Numbered from the stretch's first letter, positions 20,596 through 31,603 are shown. The stretch: 64,000 nucleotides of DNA from Tethya wilhelma (GCA_964030475.1 CAXIPT010000018.1:266739-330738); one strand, 5' to 3'. Numbers and translations are program-made. The notes: generated from the letters alone by a model not told the origin.

Positions 20596-22417
20596 CTTCT
20601 CTTGAGGCATCAACAAAGCAACCTTGGCGACAGGTCGCTTGTAGGTTCCCGTACTTGTCTTTACAGTGACTACACGAACAAGTCCATCCTTTCCTGGATG
20701 AGTCGTAACAACTTTAGCGAGTGGCCATCTAGCAGGAATCAGGTTGTCATCTTGTAAAACAACTATATCACCGACTTTGATGTTACGAGTAGGTTGTTTT
20801 GGCGACGAAGTGAAGAGAGATATTCATCAGACCATCTCTTCCAAAAGTGTCTGACGAGTGCCTGGCAAAGATACCAACGTTTGAGGAGAGACATTGAGCG
20901 ATACGAAGGGGAGGGATCAGGAATTGATTATAGTGGTTGACCGATCAAGAAATGACCTGGAGTCAAGGCTTCGATGCCGTCATCATCGGAGGAGAGAGGA
21001 GCCAGAGGTCTACTGTTCAAACAAGCTTCAATCTGTGTCAGAACGGTAGTCAGTTCTTCAAATGTAAGCTTGGTGTTGCCAACAACTCGCTTGAAGTGAT
21101 ACTTCATGGACTTCACGGCAGCTTCCCATAAGCCTCCAAAATGTGGAGCTCTTTCAGGGATGAATTTCCATGTGATACCTTGAGTTGAACAAAAGTTGGA
21201 GACATGATCTTGTGTATTTTCTTGGTTGAGGAATTGGTACATTTCCCTTAGTTCACGGTCAGCACCGGTGAAGTTAGTCCCATGATCACTCATGATCAAA
21301 GTTGGCTTGCCACGACGGGCAACGAAGCGTCTGAGGGTAGCGATAAATGCATCAGAGGTAAGATCAGAGACTGGCTCCAATTGAACAGCCTTGATGGAGA
21401 GTGATACAAACAAACATACATAGGCTTTCACAATAACTGGTTTCCGGATGTGAGCATACTTGACATGGATCGGACCGGCAAAGTCGATACCAACTTTGTC
21501 AAAGATGGGTCCTGGCGTTAGTCTCTCAGCAGGGAGTTGTCCTAGCATTTGGTTGATCGGCTTCGTAGAGAGCTTACGACAAGTGATGCATCCTCTAGTG
21601 ATAGATCTTACCACACTCTTGCATCCAATGATGTGATATTGGCGACACAAAGATGCTGTGAGCAGAGTGGCACCAGCGTGTAGTAGTCTGAGATGTTCAG
21701 ATCGAATGATCAGATGAGTGAGAGGATGCTTCTGGTGAAGGATAATTGGGTGTTTCTGTGAATAGGACATCTGAGAGTTTTCTTGCCTGCCACCAACTCT
21801 GAGTATTCCGAAGGAATCAAGTAGAGGTCGAAGAGGAATCAACTGGCTAGACTTATCAAGAGTGGATTGTGATTGAAGTAGTTCCACTTCTTTACTGAAA
21901 TGAGCATTCTGAGCGACTGAGAACCAGCCTTGTGTAGTTCATCAGTGGTGAGTTGGTTTGAAACAGGCTTTCTACTACGACAGTTATCAATGAATCGGAA
22001 GACCCATGAAGTCACACGTTTAGTCTTCGACTCTCAATATAGGAGAGGCAGAGATAGATGAGGCATGTAGAGAAAGTTCTCTTTCCTCACTAGTGTCGTC
22101 AGTGTTGGGTAAGTCAAGAAGATTGGGCCAATGAGTAGGAGATTGATGGAGCCAAGTGGGTCCATTCCACCAAAGTGTAGTTCTGATGGAAAGAGTCCAC
22201 GAGAAGTGCAGTCAGCTGGGTTCTCGAGTCCTTGAACATGGTTCCAGCGATCAGGAGCAATGAGGTCAATGATGTACGAGACTCGGTTTCCAACGTAAGT
22301 CTTGAATCTTCTAGGGTTTCCAATAAACCAGCTGAGAACGATGGTGCTGTCAGTCCAAGCAAAGACATCAGTGAGGGAGAGGTTGAACACATTTTTGATG
22401 TGGAATAGCAGTTGCAA
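20596..22417 (-). pseudogene. Second BEL/Pao element fragment: RNase H, integrase, DUF5641
   Basis: Minus-strand pieces in BEL/Pao order. RNase H at 22034-22417 has TDSTIVLSWFIGNPRRFKTY. Integrase at 20928-21887 has [35 protein letters not shown] and [19 protein letters not shown] (D-D-E intact). The tail at 20596-20927 has HFWKRWSDEYLSSLRRQN and GDIVVL, ending LLMPQEK. Frameshifts separate the three pieces. Gag, protease and RT are absent, and no LTR pair was found. It differs clearly from the 8.2-14.3 kb element, so it is a separate family. Confidence 0.85.
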
Positions 22418-22839
22418 CTATGAACATACAATAACGCACCACCCTTCATGTCTATTCCTGTCTAGACGATACAAACAATTGGGTATGAATAATTTATTCA
22501 TTATCAGAAATGTCAACACAAAGCCATGTTTGTTTCTGTAATGCAGATAATAGTAGGTTGATGGAGTAAACAAGTTTGTCAAAATTAGGGAGGAGACTTC
22601 TAGCATTATTATATTAAATTGATTCTCACTGGGATTTGAATATTGATGTTGGACTGGTTTGCCCGTACAATTTAGATTATTGTTATCTAGAAAGAGTCGA
22701 GCGCTTCTAGGCTCTGAGTCTGAGATGACTATAGGCTGTGAAGTGGAAGTAGAAACAGAGCAAAAAGGCTAAAAGGAAGGACAAAGCACACGTAAAAGCT
22801 AGCAACAATGTGCCACCGCCAAACTAAGTGCCAACAGGC
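22418..22839. other. No recognised gene
   Basis: AT-rich spacer between the BEL/Pao fragment and a DNA transposon. It ends in CAACAGGC, the left copy of the target duplication of that transposon. Confidence 0.5.
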
Positions 22840-22889
22840 AGGACCCCGGAATATGCCACTATAACTACCACTCAAAAAAGAACTAAAAT

Positions 22890-22990
22890 AGGCCTATCTC
22901 GTATACAACTTTTGCCCTGATCTCGTATAAATTTGAGTGTTAGTTGTTTTATAACAGCCCCTATCTCGTATAATTTTGAGTGTTAGTACT
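22890..22990 (+). repeat. Left subterminal repeat array
   Basis: TCGTATAAATTTGAGTGTTAG occurs at 22923, and a close copy (TCGTATAATTTTGAGTGTTAG) at 22966. A partial copy lies near 22897. The same 22-mer occurs in the same orientation at 26858 at the other end. Confidence 0.75.
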
Positions 22991-23122
22991 TTTCAACTAC
23001 CATTTTTTTTATTGCACAAACAACACAATTAACAAAACTCAATTTACAAGAAAGTGACAATATTTTAGATGGTACACACAAAAGTTCATACAAAAAGATG
23101 TGAAAGTAAAACCAAAAAACAA

Positions 23123-24030
23123 TTACCAAATGGAAGAAAACCTATCTTTAATAGAAATAAGGTGTTTTAATACTGATGTTCCATCCTCTGTCAAATTTAT
23201 CATTGTGCCAGAAGACAGAATGTCAACACTGTAATGTAAATCTGGAACAAGACAATACATGACATCCTCACTATGTACATGGATGTATCTTTGAAACGAA
23301 TCATTAACAAAAAGAGGACATGCAGGATTAGTTGGGCTAGTTGAACACAATCGTTCACCAGCAATGTATGACACGTCAGTAAGACTAGCAGCGGAGTCAA
23401 CATAGCAATGTCTCTTACTAACACTCTGATAGCAACACAAGACTCTCACCAATATGCAGGTCCTTACTTCTTTCTTCTCTGTGACATGTTTAGATATAGC
23501 AACACAAACAGATTTGCAATGCAGAGGATTCAGAGCACTGACATTGCCACTGATTAGACGAGGAAGACTGCTGTTCTGAAAAGGGGCAAGTTTAGATCGT
23601 TGACTCCACCGATGTTGTCGGGCTCTTCCAGAACTTGTCTCTTTGTCTCGTTGCAGTTCAGCAAGCACCTTGCTCACTACATTCGGCTTTGGTATCACGT
23701 CTAGTTCTGAATCACTAGTAGCTGAAACACCAGCAGCTACACAAGCCCTAGATTTTAGCTTCCCATGACAGTCATCTTCATGGCATCTTCTGATTGATGA
23801 CAAACTGCTGATGTTAAAATCATCCTTAAATGTCTCAGGATATTCTTTTCCTTCAGGCTGTGAACTTGCAGACTGTGTGGACTCAAGTGACTCCGAGGCT
23901 GAAGAATCAAGAGAAGAGTTCAAGCTGCTGTTCAGGCATTGTCCAATCTCAGTAATAGCTGCTGAAAGGCATTCTTCAGCTCTTTCGTCTAGGCAGCTGT
24001 CTAGGCTAATTTCAGCTTGAGATGCCATGA
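23123..24030 (-). pseudogene. C-terminal region of the P-like transposon protein
   Basis: A Ser-rich acidic stretch (SLNSSLDSSASESLESTQSA) leads to KVLAELQRDKETSSGRARQH and a moderately Cys-rich end (CKSVCVAISKHVTEKKEVRT). It follows the transposase core in the next frame, with the break near 24012-24040. I do not recognise a named domain. Its place inside the inverted repeats makes it the transposase tail or a second element-encoded protein. Confidence 0.5.
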
Positions 24031-24959
24031 TCGCTGCTGCTGCAAAAAAGTGCATCATTACTTGACTGAGTGTTGAGTGCTCCAGGTGCAGGCTGATTTG
24101 ATAAAGATGAAGAAATATCTTCATCTTTTTCTACCAGTGAGACACTGATCACTGCAGGGGTGCATAGAGGTCCAGGTGAGGTGTTTACAAATTTCAGGAG
24201 TGCAACGGCTTCTGTATGAGCAAAATGGATTGCTTCTTGAACATCTTCATCAGATAGCCACTTTCTTAACAGAGAGACATCAATATCATCTTTCTTAGTA
24301 ACCGAAATTGCATACCCTGAAGCACTTTTAGAACACTTAGGATGCTTCAGTGTTCTCTGGTATGCTGTTACCTGCATGTACTTGATCTTGGGGACAATGT
24401 CGTAGAAGTCCAGAATGGTAAAATCAGACATAATCTTGTGTGCATCACCAAATGTGTGTTCACATGCTTCTGAGCCATACAACCATGGCAAAAGAGGGTG
24501 TGAAGGGAAATACTCCTTGAATGCCTTTATCAAAAGAACAAGGGACCTGGCCAAGCTTGTCAGAATATCAAATGACTGGCATGAAATGAAATACTTGTGT
24601 ACCTTTCCACTATACACATTACTCACATAGGTTTTCCATCCATTTAGGAAGAACCAGGCTCTCATAGCCATATGAATTCTCTCTTTGTGCCCAGCATTAC
24701 GACAAAGAAAACTGTCGCACAAATCTCCCAGCACAAATAAAAAGCACAAAACACCCCTGTAACTATCATCTGTAGAACACTTCGATACTAATTCATCAAT
24801 AAATGAACTTGAGAATGTCCGAAGAGCTGCTAAATCATCCTGCTTGTCAACATTAATGACATCACGAGACAACAGAACAGAGCTATCTAACAGTTGTACG
24901 ACCAAACGTAAGAAGACGAGCACCACTAAACGCTTGATTTCTGGAGGTCTTTTTAGCAT
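24012..24959 (-). pseudogene. P-like transposase, C-terminal half of the catalytic core
   Basis: It continues from the previous frame after a frameshift near 24890. The stretch HPLLPWLYGSEACEHTFGDA, then SDFTILDFYDIVPK, is a block in which a Glu-containing GSEACEHTFG probably supplies the last acidic residue of an RNase H-like catalytic triad. Helical sequence before it (FIDELVSKC through AMRAWFFLNGWKTYV) corresponds to the insertion domain in P-type enzymes. The active-site assignment is inference from motif position. Confidence 0.6.
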
Positions 24960-25659
24960 GTTTTGGGTCTTGGACAGTTATCAATGGAACTCCATCTACA
25001 AGGGGGGCTTGAAAATGTATCCCATAAAACGGATCATCAAAACATAATGTACTCGACTGAAGGACAGAAAGCAACTCTTGTGCATTTCGTTCTGTGCTAG
25101 CACCATCAGCACCAAAGGATACGATGCATAATCCATGTTTGCGTGCTGTGCTGATAAACTCGAGATGTAATTCATAAAGTTCTTCTGCTGTTTCATTTCC
25201 CAATGCAGGTAGAGCAGCTACAATACATGGAGGAACACCAGGTACAGGAGCCTGAATAGTATAAAGCCTCACATACTTCGCAATCTTGTTTTGTGCTCGT
25301 ACTCTAGAGACATATTCCTTAATCTCTTCTAGTAAGCCAACTTGATGTACACCATCAACAGAACCAACAAGAACACTTGATCGTGGATCATGTCGAATAG
25401 CTGGGACGACTACAGAGCAATCTGAAGCAGCAGCCAGAGGCCCATTATAATCTAATTGGAACATGAAAAGCTTTACTGCTTCAAAGTTAGCATCTGTGAA
25501 TCCATACTCGAGCCTTTGGTGTTTGCTACGCAATGCACGGCAGCTACGAAGAGTCCGCCCTGCTAAATTATCTTGAAAAAGCTGAGCACATTGAGGACTT
25601 AGACTCGACAGCACAACAAAAAAATCAGTGAATTCTTGGGAATACTTCAAATTTTGCAT
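24883..25659 (-). pseudogene. P-like transposase, N-terminal half of the catalytic core
   Basis: The frame reads SQEFTDFFVVLSSLSPQCAQ and then VLVGSVDGVHQVGLLEEIKE. CIVSFGADGASTERNAQELL follows, a candidate strand-Asp element. LITVQDPKHAKKTSRNQAFS resembles the DPPHxxKxxRN block of P/THAP9 transposases. A splice-type border near 25660 (a TACCTT donor complement) suggests an intron to the upstream exon. Confidence 0.65.
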
Positions 25660-25689
25660 ACCTTTACCTTGGTCCTCACGGTTGCTAAT

Positions 25690-26160
25690 TTACAGCATCA
25701 CTTGACACAAACCTTTCAAAACAGGTTTGTCTGAAAAACTCCCCCTACAAGCTGCTTCTGCAAAGCTAACCCAGAAGTTATTGGGCTCACTTTCTGCCAC
25801 TTCATACAAGGTAGAGAGTGTGCTTGATCGGCAAAAGATTTCATGCATGGGGTTTGTTGTTGTAATGAAATGCTTTGGGGTATGCTTAAAATTGGAGGCT
25901 TTCGGTAGTGGTCTTGAGATAGCATGTCGGAAAGAAGCAATCTTTCGAAGATCAATACACTCAGAACAGACAGTGCCTGAGAATACATATTTCTTACATG
26001 AAGTACTAAACACTGATTTAGTGGCACGATCAACCTCCCATTTGGCTTCTGTAAACAACACACTTCTTCAAACTGCTTTTCACTAAGCTTCAAACGCTTG
26101 CTGCCATATAACTCTTCACATATCTCGTAACGACGTCGCGATCCTCCAAACCGAACAGGA
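25690..26160 (-). pseudogene. P-like transposase upstream exon(s), frame-broken
   Basis: Two frames carry related sequence: YVERTPVRFGGSRRRYEICE with KLSEKQFEEV, then EAKWEVDRATKSVFSTSCKK, SGTVCSECIDL and CRSSTLSTLYEVAESE. Cysteine pairs (SC, CSEC) suggest a second small zinc-binding module. A one-base shift near 26060 separates the two parts. Confidence 0.5.
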
Positions 26161-26219
26161 GTCCGCTCAACATATCTGCATGTGTATAGAATATGTACAT
26201 GTATGATAATCACCCAGTA

Positions 26220-26221
<2 letters not shown>

Positions 26222-26251
<30 letters not shown>
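26222..26251. repeat. (CA)n microsatellite
   Basis: An uninterrupted run of about 15 CA units inside the intron-like part of the P-like element. Confidence 0.95.
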
Positions 26252-26255
<4 letters not shown>

Positions 26256-26443
26256 AACACTTTATTCACTCACCTCGATATGTCATCACCTGTTAACCCA
26301 CGGCAAGGAATACGTTTTCTCTCTGTACATTGAACCTTGATAAAGGTTGTGGAGTGAGCCTGAGGCTGCTGTGGATCGGCGGCTGTCAGTGATTAATTTA
26401 CAGAAGTTAATATGGTGCTACTACATCTATAATAGCAAGTTTT

Positions 26444-26719
26444 CTAACCTTTTGAGGTCTTAAGGAAGGCAGTAATGCCCAACTGCCCCTTATGTAAGCC
26501 ACAGCGGGAGTTCTTTTGGTGTTCTTTCAACCTTTGAGTATTAAACTCATAGTTGAGTTTGATATCCATTCCGCAGGAACATCTTACATGCCAAGAGTCT
26601 TTCACAGACGCTTTGGAGTCCAATAGCTTCATCGCCTGCTCAAATTTAGATCTTTTTTCGGTACGTGAGCTATCAGGGGAACTTCTCTTACTGAGACTCT
26701 TACTGGACGTAGCCGCCAT
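26444..26719 (-). CDS. N-terminal zinc-finger exon of the P-like transposon
   Basis: The 91-residue frame MAATSSKSLSKRSSPDSSRT has a basic Ser-rich start. WHVRCSCGMDIKLNYEFN and LKEHQKNSRC follow, giving a C-x-C...H-x(5)-C cluster like a BED or CxxC finger for end recognition. It lies at the 5' end of the element, just inside the right subterminal repeats, and its ATG is the natural start. It probably splices to the exon near 26160. Confidence 0.6.
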   Translation of the reverse strand: MAATSSKSLSKRSSPDSSRTEKRSKFEQAMKLLDSKASVKDSWHVRCSCGMDIKLNYEFNTQRLKEHQKNSRCGLHKGQLGITAFLKTSKG

Positions 26720-26807
26720 AGCTCAATACACTGAAGCCATGCACCTGCACCACGTGGCAGGAAAAAAAAAACAAACAAACCGTATTTCAATTTTCCTCTC
26801 TATTACA

Positions 26808-26975
26808 CCAAACTCGTACAAATAACCGCGTGGTAGTTGGCTACAGTTTGTGTAAATTCGTATAAATTTGAGTGTTAGTCCGTCAAATTTTGCGTGATAG
26901 TTTTTGCGGAAATTCAACTAATTCGTATAAATATGCGTGGTACATTACTCCTAAATTTGGATCTATCTCGTCAAA
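26808..26975 (+). repeat. Right subterminal repeat array
   Basis: Variants of TCGTATAAATTTGAGTGTTAG appear at about 26812, 26858, 26877, 26919 and 26966. The last merges with the inverted repeat, whose inner half (TTTTGAGTGGTAGT) is itself a copy of the motif. Clustered subterminal repeats are usual transposase-binding sites. Confidence 0.7.
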
Positions 26976-27021
26976 TTTTGAGTGGTAGTTATAGTAGCAT
27001 ATTCCGGGGTCCTCAACAGGC

Positions 27022-28400
27022 TTAGAAAACAGGTCCAAAGGCGTAGCGATGGGTTTTTCACCATGGTTTCACAAGCTCACTGCAAGACAGGAGCTACGTA
27101 TACCGTAGTTCTAGGTCGTGAATGGGAATAGGGTGTATAAAATCACATGTAAGTCATGCATGTTACTAACCCAACAGTGTTTCCGTGGGGTATACCATAG
27201 TTCGATACTCTTCTTCCCTCCTCTTGATAACAGTTCAATTTTTTCAGAGCCACATAAAGCAAAATTTAAATCTTACTTCACGTCAGTGTATACAATGTCC
27301 AATATAATATTACTACTTGCATTCTGTGCCAGTTACTTTATTCTTCTGCATCTGTGCCTCTTTTTTATTTTCTGCTTCTCTTTCTTCTTTCGTTTTTCTC
27401 TTTTCCTCTATTCTGCTTCTTTCTTTCTTTCTTCTCTTTTTTCTTCTCAGCTTCATCAATGCAGCTTTCTTGTGAGCCTCAGCCTTCTGTCCTTAGAAAC
27501 TGAATCATCAATGATAATACACACTGCTTTACGATTTAGTGCAGGCTTTCTTATTCATTTTGGTGTTCTGGGTTTGAGTAAAACAAGAACCTCACATAGC
27601 ACCTTTGAAGATGACGAACTGAAACAACACTGATGATTGAGTTACAACTGATGATGAAGGTAGAGAGTCACTGAAGGAGCATTAATGGTACTTTGAAGAA
27701 GAAACTGACTGAGCAACACAATTATGATGAAAGTAGAGTCATTGGGGGCATTCAAAGGGACATTGGTGGTACTTTGAAGAGTTGGAGATGTAACTAGTGG
27801 AGGTACTTGTATAGATGATGAAGAAGGATCTTTCAGACCCTGAATATGTTGCATAGCTGAAGATCAACCACCCTGAGGTGTCAGTTGGTGTGAACGGAGT
27901 TGATTCTGTTCATATCATTCTTTGAATCGCTTCTGTAATGAGTTTCTTGTTGCATTGAAAAAAGAGAAGCACTCTCAGAGGAGGATGTTCATGTAACTTC
28001 AGACTTGTGTGAACAAACTGCTTTGGAGGGTACAGTTTGCCTATCCTTCACAGCACTGGGATTGAGCATGTAATTCCCACATTTTATAACATTCACAGGA
28101 GTAAGCAAGCGAGGCCATGCATCTGCAATCAATGATGCCAAAATGTCAGGAGTAATAATTCGTCATGGAAACTCTGAGAGGTAGGTCATTCACTGAAACT
28201 CTTAAAGGACTTACATCCTGGAGTGCACATGTGTAGTATGTGGTGGCAAACATAACACAAGGATATGGTTCTTATGGGCAAGTTCAATTACTTCAATAGA
28301 CATGTGTGAGCCATGACCATCTTGTATCAATAATACAGGCTAAGCAGGAGGGATGTTGCCTATAAAAAACTGAAACCATTCATGGTACAGAATATGCATT
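27022..28400. other. No supported gene; pyrimidine-rich stretch
   Basis: 27350-27470 is TTCTTTCTC-rich and low complexity, and it creates a spurious long frame. Related GATGAAG/ACTTTGAAGA units recur at 27640-27800. The downstream part may be the decayed 5' half of the pogo-like transposase that follows. Confidence 0.4.
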
Positions 28401-28419
28401 TATCCAGCCATTTCGCTAT

Positions 28420-28880
28420 GGCAAAATAATGTGTTCGGCACAGCACCCTGTTTGGACTGGGTTGCTTCCAGGGATAAACCATTATGGGTGCTAAGACATA
28501 GCTACACTATGAGCAGCACGTCACTTTACCATATATTGAGCAAGTGCGTGATGATTCGTTCACAGTGGAAACCCCTACCCTGGTCATCATGGATAATTTC
28601 AAGGGACAAATCACACTTACTGTAACAGATCTCTTGATTCAAACAACATTCATGTATGCCTCCCTCCCCCCAAATGTGACAGACTTCAACTGATGGATCT
28701 TTCCGTAAATAAACCGATAAAGAATTTTTTTAAAATCCCACTTTGAAGATTGGAATGCTGAGCAAGTAACTGCACAGCTTAATGAAATAGACATATAGCA
28801 TCAATCGAACTTGCCTGTGTTGAAAGAACTCGGAGCTAAGTGCAAATGGCTGTTCATTCAAACCCTCAGATTTCAACAGG
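28420..28880 (+). pseudogene. Pogo/Tigger-like transposase fragment (DDE_1)
   Basis: The plus frame reads VTLPYIEQVRDD and ETPTLVIMDNFKGQITLTVT, a catalytic Asp block of pogo-type DDE transposases. YASLPPNVTDFN follows, then a stop-broken stretch and FEDWNAEQVTAQL, VLKELGAKC. These are the ordered blocks of the DDE_1 family. Several stops make it a relic. A related fragment lies at 53290-54010 on the minus strand. Confidence 0.75.
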
Positions 28881-29355
28881 TTCATTGCAGACGAAGAAGA
28901 TTGTAAAATTCTGATACAGAAGATGATTTTGATACCAGTCTCTGAGTTCCTTAACTGAAATCGTTACATAATTAATGCTTGGTTACATGACCTTGACCAC
29001 TGAGACAACATGCAGAGAGAAGACGACGTAAAAATTTTTGTAAATCATTGGGTTTATAATTACCAAATACTGTTGCTATGGTGACCAAATCTTTGGACCA
29101 TAAGCGTCTTGTAGTGAGGTATCTGAATTTGGGTGGAAACATTATCTCTGATATACGCACATTAAGAAATCAGCAAAATGTTGCAAAGTTTGGGTGTGCA
29201 TTATATAGAAAATGATGTTTTGTGCCGTATCTTTATGCTCATATATTGGGGACATCATTTCCACCCAGATTTGAATACTTCACTAAATTTGGTTGCCATA
29301 GCAACAGTATTTTGTAGCTGTAAAATGAATTATACTTGCACCCATTGCATTCAGA
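28881..29355. other. No recognised gene; left flank of a Ty3/gypsy LTR
   Basis: It includes two related stretches around 29070 and 29290 (GTTGCTATGGTGACCAAAT and GTTGCCATAGCAACAGTAT) in inverted arrangement, perhaps the ends of a small decayed inverted-repeat element. Confidence 0.35.
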
Positions 29356-29495
29356 TGTAATGGTGATGTAATGACTGTGTGACTAACTCTATTTACTGTA
29401 GTACTTTGATAGACCTAATGTAGCTTTCATGTATAACTTTTGATGTATGTAGCAGTTCTAGATATTTCCATGTATGTATGTAAAGTAGAGAACTA
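29356..29495 (+). repeat. 5' LTR of the Ty3/gypsy element, first 140 bp (interrupted)
   Basis: TGTAATGGTGATGTAATGACTG and what follows match the first 140 bases of the intact LTRs at 49079 and 37118-37576. After AGAACTA the match stops and an Academ-type transposon begins. The rest of this LTR resumes at 44080. Confidence 0.85.
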
Positions 29496-29568
29496 CTAGG
29501 GGAATGCACGCATTGGTGGGCGAGCCGAAGCGAGATAGCTCTGGCAATATAGACTATAGACTATAGTG

Positions 29569-30094
29569 TTACAAAAGTCGGTAATGGTCGAAGATACCCG
29601 TTGGTATATAGATTACGCAATGGTCAATGCACGCATGCGCAGAAAAGTTTAGAAGCACGTGTAGTATCAAGATGTCAACCTCGGATGGTAATCTTGGGAG
29701 ACCGGTGGCAAATGACAACACATCTTGTTGGAGGTTAATGACATGTCCACTATAACCATACTGGCCTTGAGGTAGCCTGTAGACTGACATGATAGGCATG
29801 ACAGCAGACACCAACATTTCTTCCACTTGAGGTAGATCCTATAGAATGTGTATCATTCAAATCATGAATTAATTTATAATACAATAGGCTAACCTGAATT
29901 GTGGAGGTACTAAACAGGATCCATGTTGTTGGCACAAGAGTATAACTTTGGAATCTTCTTGTCCACAGAGCATCTCCTACACTCAACAGAACCATTGATA
30001 CAGACAGGTTTGGAAAACATTCCAAACATGTATCACAGGTGGGATGAGTAATTTCTGACATTGCCTTGTGAAACTTTCTCATCTTCTGGATCAC
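29569..30094 (-). pseudogene. DUF6570-like (Helitron-associated) segment inside the Academ element
   Basis: Minus frames read MSEITHPTCDTCLECFPNLS, then after an intron-like gap MEEMLVSAVMPIMSVYRLPQ and GQYGYSGHVINLQQDVLSFA, then LPRLPSEVDILI. These are the CxxC...F and GYxGHVINxxQD blocks I associate with the DUF6570 region upstream of Helitron helicases. No Helitron Rep or helicase motif is seen. It lies just inside the left inverted repeat, so it is either captured by the Academ element or a separate insertion. Confidence 0.6.
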
Positions 30095-30153
30095 AGCTGG
30101 TTGCCCAAATAATGCTGGTGTTAGATCAGTCTCTGACCTCCTTGCACGAGCCC

Positions 30154-30355
30154 GAGACCTCTCTCGCTCAAGCCTATGTTCAGTCTGAGAGGCTGTCTCT
30201 CTTGATCTTCTGTCCTCAGCCTGAGACCTATCTCGATCAAGCTTACGTTCTCTCTGAGAGGCTGTCTCCTTGATCTTCTGTCCTCAGCATGAGACCTATC
30301 TCGCTCAAGCCTACGTTCTCTCTGAAAGGCTATCTCTCCTGATCTTCTTTCCCTC
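30154..30355. repeat. 69-bp tandem repeat, three copies
   Basis: Units start at about 30154, 30223 and 30291 (GAGACCTATCTCGMTCAAGC type). In minus orientation they encode Arg/Glu-rich charged sequence continuous with the DUF6570-like segment. The middle unit is one base short, breaking the frame. Confidence 0.85.
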
Positions 30356-30829
30356 CCTGTGTGGTAATGTTATATCCAATTAGGAGAATTTACATACAAC
30401 TTGACTATCTACTCAAGTCATGAATTCGCAAAACTGACCATATCTCTCTTTCATCTCGCTCGCCTGGCTTCTCTTTCCTCAAGCGTTTCTCGCTCCATAT
30501 ACTCCCTGTAGAGTTCTCTTCGACGTTGGAGCCTTCTTTCATGAGGACTATCCATTTTATAAACACTTCTAGACCATGAGCCATAGGGGGTTGTTGGTAC
30601 CATGAGGGGGGATTAAGGTTTATGGTTATTTTTGGAAGGGTACCTGTCCTTAGAGATAGAAAATGCATGATAGCAGTGAATTTGTGGTAGCTTTTGTTTT
30701 TTAAGTGTAAAGTATATAATTATCAGTAAAGTCTTAATTAATAATTCATAAACTAAAAATTAGAGTTTCCTTGAAGGGTATTTGATATGTCTATAACATT
30801 AAAAATCTTCTTCAATCTCATCATTATCA

Positions 30830-31603
30830 TCAGTCTTCAACTACTTCATTACTATCAACTTCAGTTTCACTATCTTCATTGTCTTCCTGGTTTGGCTGGT
30901 TCTCACAGTTTTGCAATGTACACATGTCTGTGCATTTGAGTCCACTTGCCATGCACTCGCAGTTGGGAAGCTCACATTTCTTTTTACAGGTACATGCAAG
31001 TAAATCAAGAATAGCTTGAGGAGCAGGTTGACCATTCATCCAGTCCACAACTAGATATTCATCAGATTCTTGCTTTTCCATTTTCCAACCCCTACTGACG
31101 GGGCTTGGCACATGAGGATTCTGCTCCAGACATCTCCTCCAAATTCCAGCTTGGTAGTTAGCTCTTAATGCATGTTTCATTAAACAGTCTTTGCATGGTG
31201 GAAGCTGATGACTCTCAATCTCTCCCTTTTTAGCACAGAAAAGATTATATCTGAGATCATTGATATTATTGGATGAAACTTTTGGGGCATAGAGACGGCA
31301 TGTAAACTCTTCAAGTTTCTCTGTAAGTTCCTGAGAGATATCCCAATCTTGACCTAACTTGAGGAAAGTATCTTGATCCTGCTTGTTGCTAATCAATGAT
31401 TTCAGTGCTTTTGCTTTTCCTTTGCCTGCAAAAGCACTAACAGTGTCACATCCAGTGAATGCATGCAAGCCAATAAGAGCTCTGCACACATCTATACCAA
31501 CTGTAGCAGCAACTTTTCTGATGTCAACAAGTCTTCTCCGAGTTTTTGTTCCACACTGTTGAAATAAGGATGCTTGTATCCTGTCATGGAATGCTAAGGA
31601 CAT
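30830..31603 (-). CDS. Academ-type protein, C-terminal part (XPG-like helix-turn motif and CXC tail), copy 1
   Basis: 257 residues. GLHAFTGCDTVSAFAGKGKA, residues 46-65, has the GCDxxxxxxGKGKxxAL pattern of the helix-2-turn-helix region of XPG/FEN1 nucleases. Residues 205-234 form a CXC cluster (CTCKKKCELPNCECMASG, then CTDMC and C). The frame starts only 2-3 bases from the stop of the upstream frame, which ends at the nuclease motif SEDTDVL. The two frames are one broken gene. It is identical to 38687-39460. Confidence 0.75.
   Translation of the reverse strand: MSLAFHDRIQASLFQQCGTKTRRRLVDIRKVAATVGIDVCRALIGLHAFTGCDTVSAFAGKGKAKALKSLISNKQDQDTFLKLGQDWDISQELTEKLEEFTCRLYAPKVSSNNINDLRYNLFCAKKGEIESHQLPPCKDCLMKHALRANYQAGIWRRCLEQNPHVPSPVSRGWKMEKQESDEYLVVDWMNGQPAPQAILDLLACTCKKKCELPNCECMASGLKCTDMCTLQNCENQPNQEDNEDSETEVDSNEVVED

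Larger units (their letters stand above)
22840..27013 (-). mobile_element. 4.2-kb DNA transposon with 38-bp TIRs and 8-bp target duplication (P-like)
   Basis: The ends are inverted repeats starting AGGACCCCGGAATATGC. They match over 38 bases (22840-22877 and 26976-27013) with one mismatch. CAACAGGC flanks both ends (22832-22839 and 27014-27021), an 8-bp target duplication. Inside, on the minus strand, is a split transposase with an N-terminal Cys/His finger and a block QDPKHAKKTSRNQAFSGARL resembling the DPPHxxKxxRN block of P-element/THAP9 transposases. The 8-bp duplication fits P and also hAT elements. Frameshifts make this copy probably inactive. Confidence 0.85.

Noticed and set aside
27118..27633. 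171-residue frame on the plus strand
   Set aside because: It is dominated by a TTCTTTCTC low-complexity tract giving Phe/Ser/Leu runs, with no domain or related copy.
30154..30355. CRISPR-like array
   Set aside because: Three contiguous 69-bp units with no spacers, coding for charged residues in a eukaryotic element; a tandem repeat only.
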